The translations under genes and the position numbers were made by a program. A stretch of 64,000 nucleotides of DNA from Datisca glomerata (taxonomy: Eukaryota > Streptophyta > Magnoliopsida > Cucurbitales > Datiscaceae). Under the pieces are notes generated by a model. The model ran no database searches. It was not told the DNA's origin and saw nothing but the letters and a program-made list of their open reading frames with translations. This document shows positions 11,601 to 23,174 of this stretch, piece after piece. The stretch's first letter is position 1; each line of letters begins with the position of its first letter. The DNA is taken from NCBI GenBank assembly GCA_003255025.1, contig QANY01008839.1, positions 62,001-126,000 on the forward strand. The letters run 5' to 3'.

Positions 11601-13733
11601 CACTTTTTATCAAAAAAATTAAACTTCAAAACCTCTCATTTATAAATCATATTTTTTATTAATAGACCAAGACAACGTTTGTTAAATATATTATTTAAAA
11701 TATATTTTTATTTTTTTTAACAAATTTTATCCAACTTCAAATAATATACTTTTGATATATGTGTATTTAATTAAATAAAAAAAATATTTTTATATAAAAA
11801 AATATTTTATTAAATGAAAATTAGATTCATGAAAATTTTAAAAAATATTGGATCTGTCGATGATGAACATGAATTATAAATTAATAATTATTATATTTTT
11901 AGATTTTATTTGAATATGAATATAACTAGTTTATAAATTTAATAAGAAAAATAATTATTTTATTTATTATTATAAATTTTTCTATTGAAATTTTAAAATA
12001 ATAAAATAAAATAATTATAAGAAAGTAACATGACTTCCATATAGTTTAGTGGTAATCCTTACATTTCATATATTTCTCATTAAGATTCAACTCTCTTCAT
12101 CTAAACTATATTAAATCACATTAAAGAGAAGAAAAACAAGCCTGTCGATTATTTAACCGAGACTAGCTCGTGAATCGGCTCGATCTGTAATTTCACGAGC
12201 CGGTTTAACAGTTCATTCTAGACCTCATAAATTTTCAACGGCCCGGATCGTGAACTTATCGGGCCGATCTAGTTATCACCTCTAATAGGATCAAAATCAT
12301 GACATTCGATTTAGTTTGATTTTTATTCAAATAATCAATTGAACACTGAGTCGATTACATCGATACACATAGGCTGACGGAGGCTACCATCAATTATAAT
12401 GGTCCCCAAATTAATGATATCTGATATGAGCTGATAATAGAGTTTGTTCGTAGGCAGCTTTTTATCGTCTTTTTGTGGATTTCGTACTTTGGTCGAACCC
12501 CCTCTTGTCAACATCATCATTTCCCAGATATTTTCCTCCCTCCATGCATATCCTTCCTTTTATCTATACTTTTAGAACTCATTTTTAATTTTAAGGAAGA
12601 ATTAAATAAATAATCAAATAATTAAAAACTAATAAAAATATCGAGCGATCAGCGGTTTCAGATAAACATTTTAAAAATTCGGTCACTTTTGTAAAAGAAA
12701 AAACGTATTTTTTTGTCTTAACGATCATTTAATTGTCTATACCCTTAAAATATGTTTTTCTGTCCTTTTTATTGTTCAATTAATAAATTACCAATTTCAA
12801 TTATATACAATGCTCATGAGCCCCTGACTAATCTATTATCCATTACTTCCATGCAAGACAAGACAACTGTTGCAATGACAGTCAAATGAAATCATGGATA
12901 TTTTTTAATTAGATCATTTTAATCGAATCTTCATGACTCATGTACATCAAACGTTAATCTATTAATTTCTTGCTATATCGTTGACATGGTCAATGTTTCT
13001 GGTTCTATCAACACATGCGTGAGCATGTGAATATGTGACAGAGGAGCTAGCTTTGCATGTTAATCTCAATAACATGTTTTTATTTTCAACTAAACTTTAA
13101 AATTAAAATATTAGAGAAGATTAAACCAAGCTAGAGAGGATAAACAAACTCACGTCTAGTACTCTTACTTAGAAGCAAATTCTCTAGTACAAACACAACC
13201 AAAGACCTACCGAATATCGGGTCATGTTTTGATATTGATGTCTAGTTCTTGATCTATCTCTTCATCATCCTAGATCACCCAGGTTCGGGTGGATTCTCTT
13301 ACCCAAGCCACTGCCTATGAGTGGCTGACTCACTCTTCAACAAGCACGCAGTCCTAGCCCCGAACCTGATCTCCTCCCACCGCTTGGAAGCAATCACCCC
13401 GACATATCCTACATAAACTGATCTAATGATCTAAAGATAGATCACATCCTAAGTTTTTCTTCTAATAGACTTTTTTTGTTTTTTACATAAACTTTTTTAC
13501 CCTTCCTCACACTTGTGTCCTCTTCATCTCTTTCTTTATGCTCTTTTTCACTCAACCCCTTCAAAGTCTTCCTAGCTCCTATGGAACTATAAAAAAAGAA
13601 TGATCTAACTCAATTTTAGGTTATCTCACATTGATGATAGAAGATATTAATAATCAGTTTATAAGTATAAGAAAACGCCTTACTTCTCATACTAATGATC
13701 TAACTCAATTGGATGTTGGGTTATCTCACATTA
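11601..13733. other. AT-rich DNA without identified genes
   Basis: I see no supported gene. A possible tRNA-derived SINE trace lies at 12024-12110 (TAGTTTAGTGGTAAT then GATTCAACTC), too weak to call. The part at 13250-13400 is less AT-rich and may be a transposon fragment, but no domain is readable. Confidence 0.4.
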
Positions 13734-13805
13734 TATAGAAGAGACTAGTAATCAATTTATAGAAGAGACTAGTAATCAATTTATAGAAGAGACTAGTAAT
13801 CAATT
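13734..13805. repeat. Three 24-bp tandem copies
   Basis: The unit begins TATAGAAGAGACTAG and is repeated at 13734, 13758 and 13782 without visible change. It sits in a larger imperfect duplication: the phrase ACTTCTCATACTAATGATCT and the words around TTATCTCACATT occur at 13580-13690 and again at 13680-13840. Confidence 0.85.
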
Positions 13806-14289
13806 TGAGGAAACGGCTCACTTCTCATACTAATTTTTTTTGGGTTGAGAAGCCCGGAGTGAAGTTCTCCCTGAATGACTCAATCTTAGCAACAAAAAGA
13901 TACTTTACCATGACACAAGTATCAAACATACAAATCTAGGATTACAGAAAGAATTCAAAACCCATCAAAATTCCCAACAAATAATACAGAACACTTTCTC
14001 CTCTGTTTTAGATTTAGCAGTCCACTGTGATTGTGAGTCTCTGTGACTGTGAGTAAAGCCACCCTCAAACTATTTTTGAACAAATTCATTTGATAAGAAA
14101 ATAGAGAACGTTTTACATTGCTAAAGGAATTAATACCAAAACATAAACAGAGAAGAACAATAAACAAGTGAAAAAATTAATAACAATGTAATTTGTATTG
14201 ACACAGAACCTTCAATACTCTGCTAATTCAGGCACTTACAGCCAGCAGTGAACGAAGATGGCAGCCAATTTGGGTTGAGCTTTCCATGG
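13806..14289 (-). other. Downstream region of the Ser-rich gene
   Basis: This lies 3' of the minus-strand gene ending at 14290 and probably holds its 3' UTR. No other gene is evident, and the short minus-strand frame at 13955-14167 has no recognisable features. Confidence 0.35.
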
Positions 14290-15489
14290 TTATACCCTCT
14301 TTCCATATTTCAAACTCTGTTTGCTAAAAGCCCTTATTGGACTAGCAAATGCCCAACCCCAACTCTTACTCCGCCCATTCACTATTGCTTCCCCTGTTAC
14401 TGTTGATTTTACATTTATATCTTCAGCAGTAGATGCAACCCAGTAGGATGAGGATGATGAAGACGATGAAGACGAAGTAATGGTCATTAGCCCACCAAAT
14501 AATCCACCGCATCTGACTCGCTCTTTCATGCAGTGGCGGTCACCGCTGTGATGAACGGCGGAGGCAGTGACTTTGTTGGGCGGCTTTGCTTCCCTTTGTG
14601 ACTCTGCCCGTCTCAGAGTGCAGTCACCAAACCCAGTTGAGATCCTCTCGAATAAATCATTTGAAAAGCTTCTGCTGCCACAGCCGACAGATTTAGATCT
14701 CGAAACTTTACGCTCAAATGAGGAAGCAGAAGCGGAAGCGGAAGCAGAGGCTTCTATTTGGCTATTAGGGCTGTCACCGGAACCACACACAACCGCCGTT
14801 GTAGTATTACTGGTCAATGATGGGATCTTAGAGTTTTCCCCAAAATCCTTTTCTATTTTATCAGAAACATGGGGTTTAGAAGTAGAAAGGTAAAGAAATG
14901 ACCAAATCCCTCCTGATCTTTTTCTAGGGCTGAAAGCTTCGCTATCATCAGGGTCGTTCAAAAATTGACTTTTCCTAGGGGCTGCGGTTGACTTGCTCCT
15001 CTTGAAAACAATATCAGCCGCACGATCTGATGACGATGATGCTGCTGCTGCTGCTGCTACATTGAACTTCATCTTCTTCGTATTCTTTTTCTTCGCCATT
15101 AGAAAAGGAACTAGGTTTCGTCCTGAATGGTACTCATTGTAACGACGGACGGTGCCGTTGGCGGTTGGGGTTTTTGCCGACGTGGGACGGATTGAGAAGG
15201 AAAGAGCAGAGGATGAAGAAGCAGCAGCAGCAGCGTTGCATTTGTTAACAACGATTTCAGATCTAAAAGAAGGGGATGAAGAAGAGGGAGAAAGAGATTG
15301 CATTGGTAGAGGAAAGTTAGAGGAAACCAGTTTTCCAAGCTTTTCTTGAAGGCATAAAGCACAGATTCCTCCTTGGTTAGTCCTGTAAGGATGGTCACTG
15401 CACTGCATCCCATCCCATATATCTTCATCGCGACCCACAATCACTCCTCCTCCTCCGCCGCCGTCAGCAACTTGCTTTCCTTCTATCAT
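14290..15489 (-). CDS. Plant Ser/Ala-rich protein with Cys-His motif, unknown function
   Basis: This is an intact, intron-free open frame of 399 residues starting at the ATG at 15489. A glycine run (residues 10-15) precedes a conserved patch C30-x2-H33-x9-C43-x2-C46 with DHPYRTNQGGICALCLQEKL, which looks like a small metal-binding motif. Ser- and Ala-rich low-complexity stretches fill the middle, with several basic RSKS-type patches. The last 29 residues (NGRSKSWGWAFASPIRAFSK onward) form a second conserved-looking block. Proteins with this Cys-His start and basic tail occur widely in land plants, but I know of no established role. There is no signal peptide or membrane segment. The preserved frame and motifs argue for a functional gene. 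Confidence 0.85.
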   Translation of the reverse strand: MIEGKQVADGGGGGGVIVGRDEDIWDGMQCSDHPYRTNQGGICALCLQEKLGKLVSSNFPLPMQSLSPSSSSPSFRSEIVVNKCNAAAAASSSSALSFSIRPTSAKTPTANGTVRRYNEYHSGRNLVPFLMAKKKNTKKMKFNVAAAAAASSSSDRAADIVFKRSKSTAAPRKSQFLNDPDDSEAFSPRKRSGGIWSFLYLSTSKPHVSDKIEKDFGENSKIPSLTSNTTTAVVCGSGDSPNSQIEASASASASASSFERKVSRSKSVGCGSRSFSNDLFERISTGFGDCTLRRAESQREAKPPNKVTASAVHHSGDRHCMKERVRCGGLFGGLMTITSSSSSSSSSSYWVASTAEDINVKSTVTGEAIVNGRSKSWGWAFASPIRAFSKQSLKYGKRV

Positions 15490-15840
15490 CGTCTTGCAGC
15501 GGCTCTGATTCTAAACTATAAATCTTTATCTTACTGTTGTTCCTTTTGCATTCCTTCCGGTGATTTCAGTCGCATTCTCAAACTGGGAGAGACTGTGGGA
15601 CAGAGAGAGAGAGAGAGGGAGTAGAGACAGATGGTCAGAGGGTGTAGAGAGAGAGAGTACTGTAGCAATAAAATAAAAAATAATGAGGGGGCATTGAAGT
15701 TAGGGAAGGGGGATGGAAGGGGGTAAAGTGGTCAGGAAGGAGCACGTGGAATACTGACCTATTATATTAACTAAAACTCCCAAGTAGAAAAAGGCCAAAA
15801 AGATTCAAATTGTATAGCACAGTATCTATATAAAGCTTAG
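15490..15840 (-). promoter_or_regulatory. Putative 5' UTR and promoter of the Ser-rich gene
   Basis: On the minus strand a TATA-like TTATATAG lies near 15826-15834, about 335 bp before the ATG. The likely leader includes a CT-rich run (plus-strand GAGAGAGAGAGAGAGGG at 15604-15620 and again near 15645), common in plant 5' UTRs. The same TATA-like patch also reads as a TATA box on the plus strand, so direction is inferred from the gene. Confidence 0.4.
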
Positions 15841-17272
15841 AGGGCCTAGGCCCTTTATTTCCATCCTCTTTCTATTTATTTTTTCTGTTTGTAAATTAAC
15901 AAAAGAGTAAAAAAAATATGTAAGAAAACATATTCTAATTTTAACCAAACTTTCAATATTTAGGAAGTAAGCAGTGGAAAACGGATCGGGATTCTATGTT
16001 GGTAGAGTCCAATTATATATCTTTTTTAATTTAGACGGTCGAAATCAAAAAATAAACAGACAAACAAATAGATAAAATTATTTTTTTGTCCGGTTACTTA
16101 ATTCTGGTCGAAATGGACGGCCTAAATGAGGTCAATTTTCCTTTATAACTTTCAAACGTGAAAGGTAGATGTCCATTCCCCCGGAAAACATATATGTTAT
16201 AAATTTTATCTTTCATAGATTGTAACTCATCAAATAAGTATTATCAAATATTACAAATTATTGGGAACGGTTATTCACTCTCCTAAAACATCTTAACAAG
16301 GCAAATAATCCAGTGCTCAAGAATTTTTTAGAGAGAGGTTATGTTCTGGAGTTGATCATTTCGGAGCTAATTGTGGTAATGGGACGCGGTATGCTCTTCT
16401 ATGTAATAGAATTGTTTTAGCTTGAGAGATTTGTTAATTTAGAACCAGGTAGTTATAGCATGACGTTGAGCGGTGGCCTCAAGGATAAGTGATTCATCAT
16501 GGATAAATTGATGTCATTATTTCATGCTTAAAGGCTATTTAATCTTCACAATCAAAGTTGTCTCCAACCCTTCCTGGAATTGGTGGAAACTCCTCTAATT
16601 TAAGGATGAGTTGGCTAGTTTATGCAGCATCACAATGGACTCTGGCCATTCTATCTCTACTATGGCAAAATCTTAGCATTCTCAAGGTGTATTCTTGAAT
16701 ATATTTGGCAAAACTCTTATGAGTATTATAGGTTGCAGGCTTGTCCCTTATCCAGCATGGTGTATGTTCTTGGCCTGAACTATGTAATGTTGCACTAGTT
16801 CAACGTATAACTACTTCACATCAACTACCCTCGCCATTCCTAGCCATGCAAAAAAGAAGCTTTGATTATTTATATTAAAAATAATTCTTAAAACTACTAT
16901 TAAATATTGGGCCAAACCAACTCATTTTATTCACGTGTTAGACTCGATCTGATTTTTCACCAATTCGAGCTAAGTTCAAAATGTAAGAGATGAGATGTTC
17001 TAAGTTCCTGAATCGAATGTTCGCACGACCAGACTTCTGTTGTATAAATATTCTAGATCGACCAATAACGACCCAGATTCAACATTAGATTTCACTCAAC
17101 ACAAGATAAAAATAGTGCTTTTCTCTATGTATTCTGAGAATATACCAGTTCAGTCGCATAACAACCCTAGATTGTCCTGACCTATTCTTAGAATGATCAA
17201 TTCAACTAATTCAAGCTAGTTCTCGTCTATCCTTCATATGTATTAAGCAATACAGTAAACCTATAGTTGACT
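15841..17272. other. Intergenic DNA, no supported gene
   Basis: Around 16260-16800 the sequence is less AT-rich and contains short frames such as HFGANCGNGTRYALLCNR, which may be a decayed exon, but I cannot name the family with confidence. Otherwise nothing is recognised. Confidence 0.3.
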
Positions 17273-17454
17273 TGTAATTTGCTAGTTAGTTAAATGAGTT
17301 AGTCTATTTTTGTTATCACGTGTGCAGTTAGTAGTTAGTCTCATTATTATATTTACTCTATATATATTTTGTAGCTCTTTTCAGTAATGGTTAATGAAGC
17401 AACTCATTCCACATAGCCTCTCTATGTATTTTCTTTCTCTTATTCTTCTTTACA
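17273..17454 (+). repeat. Short 5' LTR of a Copia element
   Basis: It starts TGTAATTTGC, ends TTCTTTACA, and is followed directly by the primer-binding site TGGTATCAGAGCC at 17455-17467. The length would be 182 bp. The left border is inferred from the TG...CA rule and TGTA/TACA symmetry. A TATATATATTTTG core promoter lies near 17362. No matching 3' LTR was seen downstream. Confidence 0.6.
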
Positions 17455-17467
17455 TGGTATCAGAGCC
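17455..17467 (+). other. Primer-binding site of the 17-20 kb Copia
   Basis: TGGTATCAGAGCC is an exact match to the tRNA-Met type primer-binding site of plant Copia elements, immediately after the LTR end. Confidence 0.85.
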
Positions 17468-17573
17468 ATATGTCCTCTTCTTCATCTTCGTTCATCTCTC
17501 TATTTTTCAATCTCTATTCTACTTTGTTTTCTACGTTCTTCTCTGAATTTTTCTTTCTCCTCAAATTCTATCA

Positions 17574-18233
17574 ATGGCATCCAACTCTACCACATCCCAG
17601 ACCTCTCAATCATCATCCTCAATAGTTTGTTTGATTCCCAAGAACTTAATTTCTATCACTCTGCGTCTTGATCACAATAACTATTTTATTTTACGCTCTC
17701 AAATAATGTTGTCTGTGAGAGCTTATGGTTTAGATGATTATCTTCTCGACATTGTTAAATGGCCTCCTCAGTATATCACCAAAGTCACTGCTGGTGATAA
17801 CAACGTTGTTATTCTCTCAACAACAGTTCCAAATCCTGAATTCGTGTCATGGCTTCTTCTGGATCAGTTTTTAATAAGTTGGCTTATGTCAAGCATCTCA
17901 GAAGTAATGTTCGTCCATGTAGTAAGGTGTGGATTCTCTTCTCAAGTATGGACAATTCTCAAAGGTAATTTCACTACCAATTCTAAGTCTAGCTTATTAC
18001 AGTTGAGGTTTCAACTACAATCAACCAAGAAAGGCTCACTTAGCATTAATGCTTACATCCTGAAAATGATAGCTTTAGCTAATAATCTATCAGCATGTGG
18101 TCAAGTAATTTGTGATGAAGAGCTAATACTGTACATTCTAGGTGGTCTTGGTAATGACTATGATCATGTGGTAGTCAATCTGACATCTAGGCAACATTTA
18201 GTCACTATTCAAGAAGCTCAGTTTATGCTTTAA
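17574..18233 (+). pseudogene. Copia gag, N-terminal part
   Basis: The first 219 residues of a Copia gag begin MASNSTTSQTSQSSSSIV. LDHNNYFILRSQIMLSVRAY is the N-terminal gag signature, and the retrotransposon-gag (UBN2-type) helices follow to GGLGNDYDHVVVNLTSR. A premature TAA at 18231-18233 ends the frame. The reading continues beyond it in the same register to a Gly/Arg-rich segment and a broken zinc knuckle (YQIYKRIGHT, with Cys lost). The copy is therefore inactive. Confidence 0.85.
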
Positions 18234-20049
18234 AGTCAAGAAATGCGTCTGGAACAAAATAATTGTGTTTCCAATTTTCTAGAGCAAGACAACACTGATG
18301 CTTCTGCTAATGTCATTCATTTGAATGGAAGAAGATGACGTGAGAATAATTCTTTTAGTAGAGGTAATCAAAGTTCGAAGGGAAGGGGTCGTGGTAGAGG
18401 CAGAAATGGTCTAAGACATATCTATCAAATTTATAAAAGGATTGGCCATACTACCTTTAATTCTAATTTTCAGCAACTTGAGTTCAACACACAACCTCAA
18501 GCTCACTCTGTAAATCTTAACAATCATAATGACTCAACCTATCACCAACCTACTTATGGTGCCTCAGCTTATTTTGCTTTACCTTCTTCTGTCAATGACA
18601 GCTCTTAGTACATGGATAGTGCAGCCACTAATCACATTACCTCTAACCTTGAGAATCTCTCTCATAAATCTGATTACAAAGGCAAAAGAAAGGTAATTGT
18701 TGGCAATGATAAGAGTCTTCCTATTTCTCATATTGTTAGTTCCAATATTATTCTTTCTAAAGTAGATTTTAATGCACATATGGTTCATAACATTAAGTCA
18801 CAAACTGTTTCACTTTCTCTTAAAGACATTCTGTGTGTTGTTTTAATAACAAAAAATTTACTAAATGTATCTCAGTTTACCCGAGATAACAATGTTTTAA
18901 TTGATAAGAATTCCAGGAGGGTTCTTCTTCAAGGCAATCTTAAAAATAGGTTATATCACTTCATCCTCAATCATGCTGACTCCAAGCTGTCAAAGTCATA
19001 AAGTTTTGGAAACAACGTTGCCGTCTGTTATGTAGCAAATTGTTCTAATTCTACTTCTTTACATAATTGTAGTTCTTGTCTGTCCAATATGTCTTGTAAA
19101 AATGATATGTCTATCATTTGTACAATGCATCTTTTGTCAATATAAACAATAGTCTTGCTAATACTTCTGAGTTTAACAATAGTATCAATCTTTGGTATCA
19201 AAGACATGGGCATCCCTTAAGTCACATTCTCTCTTTACTATTAAAAATTATAAATGTTCAATGTATAATTTAAGTCCCTTCCATTAATCTCAATACCAGT
19301 AAACATTTTGATCTTATACACTCTGATTTGTGGGGGGCCCTCTCCTATCTTATCTTATGATGGCTTTAGATACTATATCAGTTTCATAGATGACTTTACT
19401 AAGTTCTGTTGGATTTTTCCCATGAAATTAAAATCTGAAACTCAAAATATAGTTCTTCAATTCAAAGCCTATAGTAAAATACAGTTTGACACTAATATCA
19501 AAAGCTTTCAAATCGATTGGAGAGGGGAATTCAGAGGTCTTAAACATATTTTTGCTCAACTTAGAATTCATTTTTGGCACCCATGTCCACATTTACATCA
19601 ATATAATGATGAAGTGGAAAGAAAGCATAGACAAATTATGGAAACTGGTTTGACCCTCTTAGCCCAAACTAAAATGCCTCTTCTGGTGGGAGACAGTTCA
19701 TACTTATGTCTACATAACAAACAAGTTGCTTACTCATGTTTTATAAAATAAATCCCCTTCTGAGACCTTGTATTCTAAAAGTCTTAATCTGAAGTTCATG
19801 AAAACATTTGGTTGTTCTTGTTACCCTTTCACTAGACCCTATAACAACAACCATTTTAAATTGCATACTGTCAAATGCATATTCTTAAGGTATTCGAATA
19901 TCCACAAAGGATACGCATGTTTTGATCCTAAGTCTGATAAACTTTACATCTCTGCTATTGTCTCATTCAATGAAACTGATTTTTCATATCAGTCATTAAT
20001 CAATGCTAAATCTTCAAATCAAACTCATTTTTATCCTGTGGTTTTGTGA
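18234..20049 (+). pseudogene. Copia protease-integrase remnant, truncated
   Basis: Protease is marked by DSAATNH near 18612 (DSGA in active elements). A GAG-pre region follows. The integrase core has YYISFIDDFTKF, QIDWRGEF and EVERKHR, which preserve the D, D and E positions. The integrase C-terminal part follows (KCIFLRYSNIHKGYACFDPK). A frameshift lies in the run of six G at 19332-19337 and stops lie near 18336 and 18606. Reverse transcriptase, RNase H and the 3' LTR are absent: homology stops near 20049, only 390 bp before the UXS TATA box. Confidence 0.85.
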
Positions 20050-20678
20050 TTGGTTAAAGTGCACTCTTCCGCCGATAAGATAAGTTGATATAGTGGTTAA
20101 GTTCTACATCCACGTATGATATGGTATCTTTCAATTAAACGGTTGATGATATGTCACTTAGATATAATTGAAATGCGATACATTTTTCATATGCTCTAAC
20201 TTAATGAGACTTTCTTCGAACTAAACATTGATGCAACCAAAACCTGTACCAGCAATTTGCTTAAAAACTATTGATATAGGGATTTTTTCAGTACATGTTG
20301 TTTCTTTCATAGACTCGCTCCTTTCACTTATTCACTGACCTGACCTGTTCTGCGGTGATGATAAATCTTTTTTGTGTTGTATGTATTTATTTAAGGTACA
20401 AAATTACGTTTTAGTACATGTTACTGTCAAACGGTTCTATATAAATAGGCAAACCCCGTTACGTTGGGGGCATAGAGTGCCCAATAAATTAGAGCGATTA
20501 TACGGCGAAATTTCATGCATGAAAGTTAACCTCTTTCTCACTGCCACACTTTCACCATCTCCACCTGTAACTCTCTTACACATCTTGTCTTCTCTCCCAC
20601 AAATTTTCAAACATCAGATCCGGTATAATTGAATACACGAAATTAACTCTGTAAATTTTCTCGAGAAAGTGAGGGAAA
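20050..20678 (+). promoter_or_regulatory. UXS promoter and 5' UTR region
   Basis: A good TATA box, TATATAAATA, lies at 20438-20447, 231 bp before the ATG. The segment between 20050 and 20437 shows no Copia coding sequence and would be the proximal promoter. The leader after about 20475 is pyrimidine-rich (CTCTTTCTCACTGCC, CTCTCTTACAC). Confidence 0.55.
20438..20447 (+). promoter_or_regulatory. TATA box of the UXS gene
   Basis: TATATAAATA in the context CTATATAAATAGGC matches the plant TATA consensus. Transcription would start near 20475. Confidence 0.6.
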
Positions 20679-22767
20679 ATGAATTCCGAGCTAATTCACA
20701 GAAACCAACTAAGTCCAACTCTGAATACTCCAGAAGCTTTCATTGATCCATCAAGGACTTCTGGTTCTTTCCGAGTATCCACCAACCCGGTCCGTTACGT
20801 GCTTCGCGAGCAACGCCTTGTGTTCTTCCTTGTCGGAATCGCCATTGCCACCCTCTTTTTCACCACCGTACATTTAGATAAGCATTCGCACCATCACCAC
20901 CATCGCCACCAGATTCACCACCAAGGTTTCAGTTTTATTTCGGGTCTGCCGACCCGGCGTGTTGCGTACGAGACTCACCGTGAAGGAGCGTTCAGGCGGG
21001 AGAAATTGGAGGGAAAAGTTCCATTGGGTCTGAAGAAGAAGAGCCTAAGAATTGTAGTTACAGGTGGGGCGGGATTCGTGGGGAGCCACCTTGTGGACCG
21101 TCTGATAGAGAGAGGTGATAGCGTCATCGTCGTTGATAATTTCTTCACGGGTCGAAAGGAAAACCTTATACATCACTTTGGTAACCCGAGGTTCGAGCTG
21201 ATAAGGCACGACGTCGTTGAGCCAATCTTATTAGAAGTCGATCAGATCTACCACTTGGCCTGTCCTGCCTCCCCTGTTCACTACAAGTTCAATCCCGTTA
21301 AGACCATCATATCCTTTCTTAATTCCCATAAAAATATATATTAAGCACTGTTTATATTAATTTTTACGAAAAATTAATCAGTTCAAGGTATCACCATAAC
21401 CATTTTGATTAACAAAACTGTTCAGCAACAGAAATCGTGTGCTATTATAAAAATATTGTTGAATTGTGTGATGTTATTGTGAGTGCCTTGATTTAAAAAT
21501 GCTATTGGGAAATCACAAGACCAATGTGGTGGGGACGCTTAACATGTTAGGACTGGCAAAGAGGGTTGGCGCGCGCTTCTTACTAAGCAGCACCAGCGAG
21601 GTGTATGGTGATCCTCTCCAACACCCTCAGTCTGAGTCCTATTGGGGCAATGTCAATCCCATTGGTAATTAATTCTAAACTCTAACCAACCTTTTACATT
21701 CAAAATAGGGTGACAGTTAGACACATATAATTAAACTTACGATCTAGTTCTAGTGTACCCGAGTCACTATTCATCTATATTTTTCCCTTACGGGTGTATT
21801 GGCAGGTGTAAGGAGCTGTTACGATGAAGGGAAACGCACAGCAGAAACTTTGACAATGGACTATCACAGAGGCCTTGGAATTGAGGTCATTAACTTAGAA
21901 AGTTCTTTTCTTAGTAATATGGTGTTCTAAGATTTTCACCTGCAGGTAAGAATTGCCCGGATTTTCAACACGTATGGACCACGCATGTGCATCGATGATG
22001 GTCGTGTAGTTAGCAATTTTGTAGCTCAGGTGAGACCTCTCGTTGCTTTATTTGGAATCTTCTATTTTGGAAAGTTGACTTGCTTTTTGCACAGGCGTTA
22101 AGGAAGGAGCCGTTGACCGTTTATGGGGATGGCAAGCAGACCCGCAGCTTTCAATATGTTTCGGATCTTGTAACTTGCCTTAAAACTCTCTCTCTCTCTC
22201 TCTCTAATATTCTATGGCAACATGCACATTTATTATAGAGTACATGTTCAGATATGCACAAAAATTAATGTTTGTCTGTGCAATTGGGATAGTGGGGTCT
22301 GGTTGTGATAATCATTTTCAATGGAGGAGATCCGATTATGAGAATCTGTGAAAAATATATGACAGGTGGAGGGGCTCATGAGGCTGATGGAAGGAGAACA
22401 TGTAGGGCCTTTCAATCTTGGCAACCCTGGTGAATTCACCATGCTTGAACTTGCCGAGGTGAGTTATATGCAAACTTTTAATTAGCATAACTTCATTGAT
22501 TCACACACGGTGAATTCACACCATGTGTGACTGTGTGTGCAGGTGGTGCAAGAGACAATAGATAGAAATGCCAAAATGGAGTTCAGGGAAAACACAGAAG
22601 ATGACCCACATAAGAGAAAGCCGGACATTTCCAAGGCTAAAGATCTACTTGGTTGGGAGCCTACTGTTTCCCTTCGCAACGGCCTTCCTCTCATGGTTTC
22701 TGACTTTCGCCAACGTATTTTTGGTGATCGAAAAGACTCTTCTGTCATTAGTTCCACTGTCTCCTAA
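20679..22767 (+). CDS. UXS: UDP-glucuronic acid decarboxylase, membrane-anchored
   Basis: The enzyme converts UDP-glucuronate to UDP-xylose with bound NAD, in the Golgi lumen, to supply xylan and xyloglucan synthesis. Seven exons join in frame: 20679-21308, 21517-21664, 21806-21885, 21946-22029, 22095-22169, 22366-22458 and 22543-22767, giving 444 residues, the normal length for the type II membrane UXS group. Residues 47-66 form the membrane anchor, after a short cytosolic tail. A His-rich linker (69-81) precedes the Rossmann motif G129-x2-G132-x2-G135. Active-site features are STSEVYG (from 235) and Y265-x3-K269. Other family blocks are [29 protein letters not shown] and [13 protein letters not shown]. 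Intron 1 is AT-AC and the other five are GT-AG. No frame damage is visible, so the gene looks functional. It is closest to the Arabidopsis UXS1/UXS2/UXS4 layout, but the orthologue cannot be fixed by eye. Confidence 0.93.
21309..21516 (+). other. U12-type AT-AC intron in UXS
   Basis: The 5' end ATATCCTTTC matches the U12 donor consensus exactly, and the intron ends in TCAC. A branch-site-like CCTTGAT (21486-21492) sits about 25 bases before the 3' end. Removing these 208 bases joins codons ...VKTI and [11 protein letters not shown] in phase 0, as expected for UXS proteins. No GT-AG pair restores that junction. Confidence 0.9.
22187..22204. repeat. CT microsatellite in UXS intron 5
   Basis: A run of about nine CT units lies in intron 5, between exons 22095-22169 and 22366-22458. 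Confidence 0.8.
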
Positions 22768-23174
22768 AATTTCCTCTTCATTTCTTTATTCTAAGTCTTT
22801 ACAATTAATAAAAGATAAAATCACCATATACAAATAATATTGGCAACAGAGATGAGATGACACTACTCCGACTACCCCATTACAGCCCAACAGATTCTTC
22901 AAACAACTGTAGAACGATCCTCCTTTCCTTTTTTTATTGTCTTTGTATATTACATTGTTTACCCATGTACTTGTATAACTTCTCTTGTTCTATATCTGTA
23001 TATGCATTAGCTGCCAAAATAAATAATGTATTATCATTGTTTCATGTTTTGATGTTCTCGTATTATAAGTAATTCTTCAGCGTAACGTGGCTCAGATAAC
23101 TTGGCCAAAATTTAAATTCATCGCCTTTTACGGGTGGAGATGAGCCTAAATTTTGATGTAGTGATCTTACCTAG
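22768..23174 (+). other. UXS 3' UTR and downstream flank
   Basis: AATAAA at 22807-22812, 40 bp after the stop, is a plausible polyadenylation signal. A second AATAAATAATG lies near 23020. Beyond about 23080 nothing is recognised until the family B LTR. Confidence 0.5.

Noticed and set aside
12024..12110. Second tRNA-derived SINE candidate
   Set aside because: The A-box-like and B-box-like words are present but weak, and no body or tail could be defined.
14567..14893. 108-residue plus-strand open frame, and others at 15152 and 15373
   Set aside because: They are antisense shadows of the Ser-rich minus-strand gene, built from its repetitive codons.
16326..16440. Possible exon reading HFGANCGNGTRYALLCNR
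   Set aside because: It looks protein-like but is short, flanked by stops, and I could not assign a family with confidence. It may be a decayed gene or chance.
20679..21344. Reading UXS as a truncated pseudogene of 221 residues ending HKNIY
   Set aside because: The tail after Ile210 is the start of an AT-AC intron. Six further exons continue the protein in frame to a normal length.
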